Virus record (IMG/VR): IMGVR_UViG_3300042445_003235
Span: 1-21,847 of that record
DNA: 21,847 nucleotides
Direction: 5' to 3' (one strand)
Source of the DNA: a virus
The translations under genes and the position numbers were made by a program. This document shows, one piece after another, positions 14,645-20,678 of this stretch (positions within the stretch are counted from its first letter, which is position 1; each line of letters opens with the position of its first letter). Below the pieces are notes generated by a model. That model did not search any database, was not told the origin of the DNA, and saw nothing but the letters and a program-made list of their open reading frames with translations.

Positions 14645-15583
14645 TCAGTAAGAAACGACAGTGTTGACGAGGACGGCGGTACAGAGGCGCGCAGGGCTTG
14701 CGGCCTTGGCCGCCTGCCACTCGAAGGTCGCCTGAATGCCCTGAGGCCCCGGAATTTCGATCCGGGGGCGCGGCAGGTAGACGGCATGGGCCGTGAAGGT
14801 GAAGCTGGCACTTGCCCCAAGGCTCCAGGCGAAGATCAACTCGCAAGGCGTGCCATCTAGGGCTTGGGTGATGAGGGCCGTGTCGGCAAAGCGCACTTCC
14901 ATCCGCCCGGTCAGTGACGACATTCCGGGATCCGCACCCTCGATCTTGCCGTCCGCGCGGATGGTCTCAATCCGATCGAGCCCGTTGGAATAGGTGACCT
15001 CCGCCGAGATGACATTGCCGAGCGGTATCCCATTGCGGGTAATGGATCCGTTGAAGTGGCCAAAGCGCTGCTGCGACAGGGCCGTGGTCGTACCTGCAGC
15101 CGTGGCAGCGGCGGCGGTCTCCCCTTGCGCCACAAGCCGTGCGGTTGCAGTCAGAAGCCCCGATCGGGACATCTGCCAACTCAGCTGGTCGCAAACGCAG
15201 CCCGTGTACATCGCATAGCGCGGTACTTCGGGCATACCCGTCTCGATGGACATGCTTGGCAGCGACCAGTTGCCCGACTGGAACGTGTGGGTCTTGGGCG
15301 TCGTGCCGGTGGTCGTGGGACCTCCGAAGGCGGCCTTCAGCCAGAGGCCAAAGTTCTCAACATCAATCGGCACTACGACATCGCCATCCGCCGTGACCGC
15401 ATCCTTGATTGGGGCCAGCGGGTCGCGCCCCTGGCCCAAGAGCTCCGAGGCAATCAGTGGTTGCTCAGAGCCGAGCGTGGTGCTGGCGAAGGGCACCGTG
15501 CGGAACCCTGTGGCGGGCGCAGTGCCATAGACGGTCTCGAACGCCAGCGCCATTTGCGCCCGCGCCCCATGGGCTCGTGCCAT
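14645..15583 (-). CDS. Major tail tube protein (lambda V position)
   Basis: The product is 312 residues. The start MARAHGARAQMALAFETVYG is typical of phage tail tube proteins from this group, with a conserved opening 'A....YG..P....F..VPF'. The middle includes DGDVVVPIDVENFGLWLKAA and a C-x-C in MYTGCVCDQLSWQM, followed by 'FGHFNGSITRNG' and a beta sandwich with 'ADPGMSSLTGRMEVRFAD'. The C-terminus is beta-rich with WQAAKAA before the end. Ribosome site AAGGA lies 7 bases before ATG 15583. It forms the hexameric rings of the non-contractile tail. It ends 11 bases before the G start. Confidence 0.88.
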   Translation of the reverse strand: MARAHGARAQMALAFETVYGTAPATGFRTVPFASTTLGSEQPLIASELLGQGRDPLAPIKDAVTADGDVVVPIDVENFGLWLKAAFGGPTTTGTTPKTHTFQSGNWSLPSMSIETGMPEVPRYAMYTGCVCDQLSWQMSRSGLLTATARLVAQGETAAAATAAGTTTALSQQRFGHFNGSITRNGIPLGNVISAEVTYSNGLDRIETIRADGKIEGADPGMSSLTGRMEVRFADTALITQALDGTPCELIFAWSLGASASFTFTAHAVYLPRPRIEIPGPQGIQATFEWQAAKAASPARLCTAVLVNTVVSY

Positions 15584-15618
15584 TTTGGTATCCTTTTCAG
15601 CGGATTTTGGTTAAAGGC

Positions 15619-15665
15619 GCACCAGTTGCATATGGTGCAAAGTCAATTCATTCTGTGGCATATGC
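15619..15665. promoter_or_regulatory. Divergent intergenic region with nested inverted repeats and paired GCATATG sites
   Basis: The 130 bases between the tail tube start and the bactofilin start hold GCACCA (15619-15624) facing TGGTGC (15633-15638), overlapped by TTGCA (15626-15630) facing TGCAA (15636-15640). The two pairings exclude each other. GCATATG occurs at 15628-15634 and again at 15658-15664, exactly 30 bases apart. This suggests operator sites for control of the bactofilin gene. I see no strong -10 box. Confidence 0.4.
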
Positions 15666-15713
15666 GCAGCCAACGCACTTTTGGTACAGACACGACCCGA
15701 ACGCAGACCTCGA

Positions 15714-16088
15714 ATGACCACTCTCACACCAAGCACTGCAAAACCTTCCGTCCTCGCACCGGATCTCGAAGTCACGGGCGATATCACCACCAAAGGCCCA
15801 TTACTTGTTCAAGCGCGTATTGTCGGCAACATTACCGGCGAGATCGTGACGATTGAGCACTGGGCCAATGTCAAGGGCGACATCACGGCCAAGCAGGCAA
15901 CGATTGAAGGCGTTGTCGTTGGTGCAGTCATCGCGGAGGATGTCCGCGTTGCCCATTCCGGCCAAATCAACGGCTCAGTTCATTACACCAAATTGACCGT
16001 AGAAGCTGGCGCGATGATCGAGGGCCATCTGAGAATGATAACCCCGCCCCCGGAACCCGCTCAGCCAAGTGGATCGGCCAGCGAGTAG
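15714..16088 (+). CDS. Bactofilin-family protein (polymer-forming beta-helix)
   Basis: This 124-residue protein is on the plus strand inside the tail operon. Residues about 13-105 are a run of short beta-helix turns with regular Gly and hydrophobic steps (GDITTKGPLLVQARIVGNI, VKGDITAKQATIEG, GQINGSVHYTKLTVEAGA), which is the bactofilin (DUF583) pattern. The ends are short and Pro/Ser/Thr-rich, as in known bactofilins. Bactofilins polymerise without nucleotide and scaffold cell-shape and envelope proteins. ATG 15714 gives the family's usual short lead; a TTG at 15681 is in frame but adds unlikely residues. Its last 28 bases overlap, tail to tail, the end of the minus-strand tail terminator gene. 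It looks like a moron; a role in reshaping or protecting the lysogen is inference. Confidence 0.87.
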   Translation: MTTLTPSTAKPSVLAPDLEVTGDITTKGPLLVQARIVGNITGEIVTIEHWANVKGDITAKQATIEGVVVGAVIAEDVRVAHSGQINGSVHYTKLTVEAGAMIEGHLRMITPPPEPAQPSGSASE

Positions 16089-16486
16089 TTTAGTATGACG
16101 GGAACGACGGCCGCCTTTAGGCTGGCTGCGCCGTCAACAGCGAGATCGACAGGCTCAGGTGCCGCCGCCTCGACCCAGTCGCAGAGCCCACCCAATGTAC
16201 GCTGAACTGCGATGGCTGCACCAATCCGGGCGATGAGTTGGTCAAACCTTGTATCACGATCACCGCTTGCCTGCACGATGACCTCAAGTTCAGCCCGGTG
16301 CTGGTAGTGATAGCGCAGCGGGGACAGTGTAACCTCCGGATCGCCGGGGTTGCCGTCGCGTAGGATCAGCAGACCAGCCGTGGGCACGCGCTCAGGCAGG
16401 ACCTCGCCGCGCAGAACCGGCACATGCGGGATCGTGCGAAAGGCATCTGCCAAGGCGGTTAAGATGATTTCTCGGGCTGTCGGCAT
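16061..16486 (-). CDS. Tail terminator-like protein (lambda U position)
   Basis: This is a 141-residue protein. It begins with a helix (TAREIILTALADAFRTI), then strands (AGLLILRDGNPGDPEVTLSP; YQHRAELEVIVQASG), a second helix (RFDQLIARIGAAIAVQRTLGG) and a final strand (AAVVPVILNYSLADPLG). This alpha-beta layout, with 'Y.H...E..V' and a C-terminal 'V.L.Y', is the pattern of tail terminator proteins that cap the tail tube. Its position before the tail tube gene equals lambda U. It is separated from the previous head-tail gene by the inserted parDE operon and from the tail tube by the bactofilin gene. Confidence 0.78.
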   Translation of the reverse strand: MPTAREIILTALADAFRTIPHVPVLRGEVLPERVPTAGLLILRDGNPGDPEVTLSPLRYHYQHRAELEVIVQASGDRDTRFDQLIARIGAAIAVQRTLGGLCDWVEAAAPEPVDLAVDGAASLKAAVVPVILNYSLADPLG

Positions 16487-16499
16487 TGTGGTCCCGCTG

Positions 16500-16519
16500 T
16501 TCCGGGATAGAGCCCGGAA
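16500..16519. repeat. Hairpin between parE and tail terminator gene
   Basis: TTCCGGG (16500-16506) and CCCGGAA (16513-16519) form a perfect 7-bp stem with a 6-base loop. No T-run follows on the minus strand, so it is a weak terminator candidate for the parDE transcript or an RNA processing site. Confidence 0.45.
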
Positions 16520-16521
16520 GT

Positions 16522-16863
16522 TTAATCGTACTTCGACGTACCGGGTCCAAGCCCCATAAGACGTCGAGGCAAATCACTTCGGCTATGCAGCACGTCGATG
16601 ATGACGATCTGATCAGGGTACTCGACGAAGACGACGAAGTGCTGGCCTACACGCGTGAAGCGCAAGTCCTCTGGCAAATCAGGGTCGATCAGCTTGCGAC
16701 AATCCTGCGAGATGGCAACACCGGCCGCAATCGCAGCACAGCGAGCAATCAGATCCTCTTCATAGGCTGCGGCTTGCAAAGGCCCAAATGTCTCTGCAGT
16801 CCAGAGCGCAATCTCTTCGAGGGAGGCGCCGGCCTGGCGCGTAAGACGCCAAGGTTTTGGCAT
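16522..16863 (-). CDS. parE: ParE/RelE-family toxin
   Basis: The product is 113 residues. The opening (PWRLTRQAGASLEEIALWTAETFG) is the ParE pattern of a first strand, then a helix ending 'W....FG'. A second helix (AAAYEEDLIARCAAIA) is followed by the toxin core LPEDLRFTRVGQHFVVFVEYPDQIVIIDVLHSRSDL, with the conserved R and 'V..VLH.R.D.'. Family role: ParE toxins usually poison gyrase, RelE relatives cleave mRNA; the sequence alone favours ParE. ATG 16863 shares its base with the antitoxin stop (TAATG). About 15 extra residues follow the family's usual end. It forms a complex with ParD. Confidence 0.88.
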   Translation of the reverse strand: MPKPWRLTRQAGASLEEIALWTAETFGPLQAAAYEEDLIARCAAIAAGVAISQDCRKLIDPDLPEDLRFTRVGQHFVVFVEYPDQIVIIDVLHSRSDLPRRLMGLGPGTSKYD

Positions 16864-17120
16864 TAGTTCTTGGCGCGCGCGGATGCAAATGCGCGCCGAA
16901 TGGCCTCTTCGCCACTGCCCTGTGCCAATTCACCGTGGCGCGCCTGCGAGAGACCGGACGATAGCCGGTCGCGAAGTTCGCCAAGCTCAGCCTCTTCACG
17001 CTCAAGAAGACGCAAGCCCGCGCGCAAAGCTTCAGAAGCGTTTTGATATCGCCCTGAAGCCACCAGCTGATCGATCAGCACGGACTGGCTGTCGGTCAAC
17101 ACAACGTTTCGAGTACCCAT
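16863..17120 (-). CDS. parD: ParD-family antitoxin
   Basis: The product has 85 residues. ATG 17120 is set by a strong GGAGG site 5 bases upstream; a longer in-frame start would remove the promoter. Residues 1-45 form a ribbon-helix-helix DNA-binding domain (VVLTDSQSVLIDQLVASG, then RYQNASEALRAGLRLLE), and the rest is the helical toxin-binding tail, with EEAIRRAFASARAKN at the end. Antitoxins of this kind repress their own promoter; the palindrome over the -10 box upstream fits this. The operon sits between the DUF6441-type gene and the tail terminator gene. Confidence 0.9.
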   Translation of the reverse strand: MGTRNVVLTDSQSVLIDQLVASGRYQNASEALRAGLRLLEREEAELGELRDRLSSGLSQARHGELAQGSGEEAIRRAFASARAKN

Positions 17121-17141
17121 AGCTGCCTCCTGCCCCTGCAT

Positions 17142-17174
17142 TGGCAATATATGCCATAAGACTTGAGCTGTCGA
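17142..17174 (-). promoter_or_regulatory. parDE promoter with ParD operator
   Basis: On the minus strand TCGACA (17174-17169) and TATATT (17151-17146) lie 17 bases apart, each 5 of 6 matches to the sigma-70 boxes. The palindrome TGGCATATATTGCCA (17156-17142) covers the -10 box. It begins 22 bases upstream of the parD start, so ParD binding here would block transcription. Confidence 0.72.
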
Positions 17175-17193
17175 CCCACCTTGCCATAGCCCT

Positions 17194-17823
17194 TCACCAT
17201 TGACCTTCCACCCAGCTTGCCACAATCGCTCCCGGCACACGTCCCAACTCCGCCTCCGCGGCGGCGGCCAAATTGAGCCGCTTCTCCAGCCGCACCTGCG
17301 GCACGAGCAAAAAGATTGGTGCGGTCAGGAGGCCCCGACCGGTCTTCGAGCGCGACGCCACAGCCCGGCCTTTGGTGTTGAGCCGCCCCTCAGCCACCAA
17401 GAGGCTCGGCCCCTGGTGTCGATAGATAAACCGCAACCTCAAGCCAGTACGGCGCTCCCATTCGCCGGGGGAGATCCGGCCGCCGCGGGCGGATTTACCA
17501 GCCGCGGGCGTGGGGATCGCGAGCCAAAAGCCGTTCTTCGAGCGGATCATTGGCCCTGTGTTGTGCGCCCCAAGAATGACCGGGGCCTTCGACCAGACCA
17601 GAGCCGCCGCGTTCAGACTGGGTTTGCCCTTTGGATATTGCGCAGACCGAATGCTGCGCGCCAACCTGGTGCCAAGCCCCGCGCCCGTAATCTGGCCGCG
17701 CCAGGCTGACTTCAGGCGCGTGCTGGCTTCGCGGATCGCCGTCGACACCGCACGCTCGCCGGTGGCAATCTCTTCCCGCATGAGCGCCACAATGTCAGGA
17801 TCAATGTTGAGGCTCAGATGCAT
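17194..17823 (-). CDS. DUF6441-type phage structural protein (lambda Z position)
   Basis: This protein is 209 residues from ATG 17823; a GTG at 17832 forms GTGA with the previous stop and is a possible alternative start. The N-terminus (MREEIATGERAVSTAIREASTRLKSAWRGQI) is an amphipathic helix, followed by GAGLGTRLARSIRSAQYPKG. This opening, with 'GLG.RLA...R...YPKG', is typical of DUF6441 phage proteins found between head-tail joining and tail terminator genes. The C-terminal half is basic with strands (LRLRFIYRHQGPSLLVAEG) and a short ending helix. Its position equals lambda Z or the HK97 gp10-like neck protein, so a head-tail connection role is likely. Confidence 0.78.
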   Translation of the reverse strand: MHLSLNIDPDIVALMREEIATGERAVSTAIREASTRLKSAWRGQITGAGLGTRLARSIRSAQYPKGKPSLNAAALVWSKAPVILGAHNTGPMIRSKNGFWLAIPTPAAGKSARGGRISPGEWERRTGLRLRFIYRHQGPSLLVAEGRLNTKGRAVASRSKTGRGLLTAPIFLLVPQVRLEKRLNLAAAAEAELGRVPGAIVASWVEGQW

Positions 17824-17828
17824 CGCAC

Positions 17829-18140
17829 TCACGCGGGGCAGAGGGTCATTGTCCAGATGAGCCGCTCCCGATCTTGGCGCGGCTCACCCTCAATCAAAAA
17901 TGTCTCATCTCCTATCAGGATCTGCTCCTGCGGTCGCGGATTGGGAATGTCTGCCACCCGGACGTCGATCCGGGTGGTGTCTGAGAGAAGCCGCGCCGCG
18001 CCAAACTCTGTGATTTCGTCAGGGCGACGCAGGATGCCCCGCGCCCGTGTGAAGGCCCCTGCCCCGTCACGATACCAAATCTCGACGGCGATGTTCTTAT
18101 CCGCAAAAAGCACCTCCAGCGCGTCTGCGAAGGCCGTCAT
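17829..18140 (-). CDS. Head-tail joining protein (lambda FII-like)
   Basis: The product is 103 residues. It starts with a helix (FADALEVLFADKNIAVEIWY), then strands with 'GILRRPDE' and 'TRIDVRVADIPNPRPQEQILIGDETFLI', and ends RLIWTMTLCPA. Size and layout fit the small FII-type connector that binds the portal-adaptor complex. Its ATG shares a base with the capsid gene stop (TGATG). Confidence 0.72.
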   Translation of the reverse strand: MTAFADALEVLFADKNIAVEIWYRDGAGAFTRARGILRRPDEITEFGAARLLSDTTRIDVRVADIPNPRPQEQILIGDETFLIEGEPRQDRERLIWTMTLCPA

Positions 18141-19153
18141 CAGGTCCGCCGGCCCGCGCGCAGGACCTGCGGGCGCGTACAGATCGGCAGGGGGTTGCTC
18201 TCGATCTCAAGGCGCACCCATTCATCGCGGTCGCGATCGGGGATCATGCGCGCATAAAGCGGCAACCCAATCGTATTGACCGTCTCGAATGTATCCGCCG
18301 GGGCAAAGTAGATCTCAAAAAGCCCCTCAATGCCCTGCGGATAAAAGTAGGCCTTGTCCGTTGGCACACCGATCGTGGCACTGCCTCCATACCGGCGGAA
18401 GGTGATGCCACCAAAGGTGAACTCATCCACCGCCCTGCCCCGCAACTCATTGGCGGCTGCCGTGTTGAGATAGGTCTCCCGGATCTCCTTATGCGCGACC
18501 AGATCGGCAAAGAAGGCCGAACCACATTCCGCGCGCAACTGCACAGGCCCCACCGCAAGCCCGCCGAGGCTCTCCTCAACGCTTTCGATCAAAGCCTGGC
18601 AGCGCTTCCTGAGCGCCCCAGATGCCGGCGACTGGTTATCAAGATCAAAATCGATCTCTGCAGCCGGCGTGATGCCAAACTCCGTAGCGAAGTTGATCAC
18701 CACTGAGCCATCACGAGGATCCTTCACCAAACCCTGAAGCCCATTCAGCAAATGATACTCAAAAGTCGCTTCGGCATCCGCTCTCAGGCGCCGCATCCGG
18801 CGCGCAACTTCGGCCTGCGCCTGCTGCGTGACGCTTTCTGAGCCGAACTCACGAATGCCCTGGATTTCTGAGGCCCACAGCACATCCTGCTTTTTGAACT
18901 GCCGGCACACAAAGGCACGGACCTGACGGCTTTCTGGGGATTGCTGGTCATAGGATGATCCGCGCTCAGAGAACGGGATCAGTGACAAGGTCCCATCCCG
19001 GCTTTCGATAACAACAGTGCGCGTGCGCACCCCGCGCTCACCGAAGAGACCCGAGCCGGACAAGGTCGCAGGCTTGAAGGGAATATTCTCCAAGGCACGT
19101 GTGAGCTCAATGACGGAGAAGGCATCGCCTTCAAAGATATCCATGGTGGCCAT
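18140..19153 (-). CDS. Major capsid protein (lambda E family)
   Basis: This is a 337-residue protein, close to the 341 of lambda E. The opening (MDIFEGDAFSVIELTRALENIPFKP) is the hallmark of the phage major capsid protein E family. Later segments SGLFGERGVRTRTVVIES, RRLRADAEATFEYHLLNGLQG and the C-terminal 'GLPLYARMIPDRDRDEWVRLEIESNPLPICTRPQVL' also fit it. It forms the HK97-fold icosahedral shell. A strong AGGAGG ribosome site lies 8 bases before ATG 19153; a second ATG three codons on is less well placed. Confidence 0.95.
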   Translation of the reverse strand: MATMDIFEGDAFSVIELTRALENIPFKPATLSGSGLFGERGVRTRTVVIESRDGTLSLIPFSERGSSYDQQSPESRQVRAFVCRQFKKQDVLWASEIQGIREFGSESVTQQAQAEVARRMRRLRADAEATFEYHLLNGLQGLVKDPRDGSVVINFATEFGITPAAEIDFDLDNQSPASGALRKRCQALIESVEESLGGLAVGPVQLRAECGSAFFADLVAHKEIRETYLNTAAANELRGRAVDEFTFGGITFRRYGGSATIGVPTDKAYFYPQGIEGLFEIYFAPADTFETVNTIGLPLYARMIPDRDRDEWVRLEIESNPLPICTRPQVLRAGRRT

Positions 19154-19198
19154 ATGCCAACCTCCTTGATGTGAGTGTCTTTAGGCCCGACCCAACGC

Positions 19199-19570
19199 TC
19201 AGCGCAGGACGATGCCGAGCGCCGCCAGTGCCGTGGTGGCTGCCGTGATCTGGACCTCCGTAGCCCCCTCGGGCCACACAAGTTCATGTCGGTTGACGAG
19301 CGCGGGCCCACGCAGGATCACAACGCCAAGGGCGTCAGCCGCACTTGCGTCGACCGCGGCCCAGAGAATGGCAGCGGGGGTTTGGCTGCCGTTGGTCGCG
19401 GCCGGTGCAAGGCGGGTGTATTTGCCACCCGTGGTGATCTTGCCAAGCACGGAGCCGGGCTCGAGCGATCCAGCGCCGGAGGCAATGGTGACGGTTTCTC
19501 GGGTGAAGTCGCGGAGCACTTCCCAGACGAGAAAGCCGCCTGCGTGTTGGCCTTCAGTGAGCATGGTCAT
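19199..19570 (-). CDS. Head decoration protein (lambda D family)
   Basis: The product has 123 residues. The motif HAGGFLVWE followed by RETVTIASG and LEPGSVLGKITTGGKYT is typical of the lambda D/SHP-like stabilising protein, as is ILWAAVDASAAD in the middle. It trimerises on the capsid surface to reinforce it after packaging. The start at 19570 is preceded by AAGGATAAG; an ATG two codons on is in frame. It begins 7 bases after the protease gene's stop and is followed by the capsid gene after 45 bases. Confidence 0.88.
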   Translation of the reverse strand: MTMLTEGQHAGGFLVWEVLRDFTRETVTIASGAGSLEPGSVLGKITTGGKYTRLAPAATNGSQTPAAILWAAVDASAADALGVVILRGPALVNRHELVWPEGATEVQITAATTALAALGIVLR

Positions 19571-19576
19571 GGAGGC

Positions 19577-20674
19577 TTATCCTTTCGTCTTAAAGGTGCG
19601 GGCGATGACCTCGCCCCAGGGATGGAGGGAGGCTGCGCGTCCAGGCTGTGCGTGGGCGCTCAGGGTGATCTCGGGGGTCGCGTCCGCCTTGGCCGCGAGA
19701 AGGCGGACGCGGACCGTATCAAGGCTCGTGTCCTCCTCAAGAAAGCGGCCCACCATCTGCGGCTGGCCTGCAAGGCGGCAAAGGTCGATGACCGCGCGGG
19801 CATGGGCCATCGCCTCGGCGCGGATTGCAGGCGCGCTTGATGCCCCATGGTCGATGGGGCTGGGATCCGCGGAGGTCAGGTTAGGCGGCTTCGCGTTCTC
19901 GACAGTTAGCGTCCCGCCCTCGCTGTTGGGCGACCCTTGGTCCTGCAGCGCGTCACCGGTGTCACTGGATAGGGCCTCAGGGCGGCCAACAGGTGCATCG
20001 ATGTCGCCTAAGGGGACCGCAGCCGGGCTGGGGTCTTCATCCTGGGAGCCAAAACTGGCAGGCGGCGGATGAGCGTCTGCGGCGGCCTCGAGCACCGCTG
20101 GTGGCGCATTGCGGAAGCGTGCCACATCAAAGGAGGCGGCGAGCTTCACGGGCTCTGCGATCCGGTCAATCAGGCCAAGATCCAAAGCCTCGGTTGCATC
20201 AAGCCAAGTCTCTGCCGCCATGAGGGCGGCGATCTCTTCATCGGGCTTGCCGGACTTGGTCGCGTAGCCCTGGATCAAGCTGACCTTGACCTTGTCAAGC
20301 GCCTCGGCGGTGGACCGCATATCCTCGGCCGTGCCCATCACAAGACCTGAAGGGTCATGGATCATCAGGAAGGCGTTTTCTGGCATCACGATCGTGTCGC
20401 CCGCCATGGCGATGTAGCTCGCGGCCGAGGCGGCAATGCCGTCAATCCAAACAGTGACCTCGCCCAGATGGCGTCTCAGCGCATTGTAGATCGCCACCGC
20501 ATCAAAGACTGAGCCGCCGGGGCTGTTGAGCCGCAGATCAATGGTCGCATCATCAGGCAAGGCACCCAACTCCGCCAGAAAGCCCTTCGCTGTGACGCCG
20601 TAAGCGCCGATTTCGTCATAGATCAGCACTTCCGTGCCCGAGGAACGGGCGCGGATCGTGTACCAGGATTTCAT
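19577..20674 (-). CDS. Head maturation protease, ClpP-like (lambda C position), with C-terminal scaffold-like region
   Basis: The product is 365 residues from ATG 20674, which has AGAGGA upstream and starts MKSWYTIRARSSGTEVLIYDEIG, the usual opening; the longer frame to 20770 overlaps the portal gene. Residues about 10-190 are a ClpP-type serine peptidase: NSPGGSVFDA (50-59), a nucleophile Ser at 83 in GIAASAASYIA and His 106 in MIHDPSG. Residues about 195-280 are a Pro/Ser/Asp-rich linker. A helical end (RAEAMAHARAVIDLCRLAG) is of the kind that acts as scaffold in such proteins. It cleaves head proteins and itself during capsid maturation. Confidence 0.93.
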   Translation of the reverse strand: MKSWYTIRARSSGTEVLIYDEIGAYGVTAKGFLAELGALPDDATIDLRLNSPGGSVFDAVAIYNALRRHLGEVTVWIDGIAASAASYIAMAGDTIVMPENAFLMIHDPSGLVMGTAEDMRSTAEALDKVKVSLIQGYATKSGKPDEEIAALMAAETWLDATEALDLGLIDRIAEPVKLAASFDVARFRNAPPAVLEAAADAHPPPASFGSQDEDPSPAAVPLGDIDAPVGRPEALSSDTGDALQDQGSPNSEGGTLTVENAKPPNLTSADPSPIDHGASSAPAIRAEAMAHARAVIDLCRLAGQPQMVGRFLEEDTSLDTVRVRLLAAKADATPEITLSAHAQPGRAASLHPWGEVIARTFKTKG

Positions 20675-20678
20675 GGGG

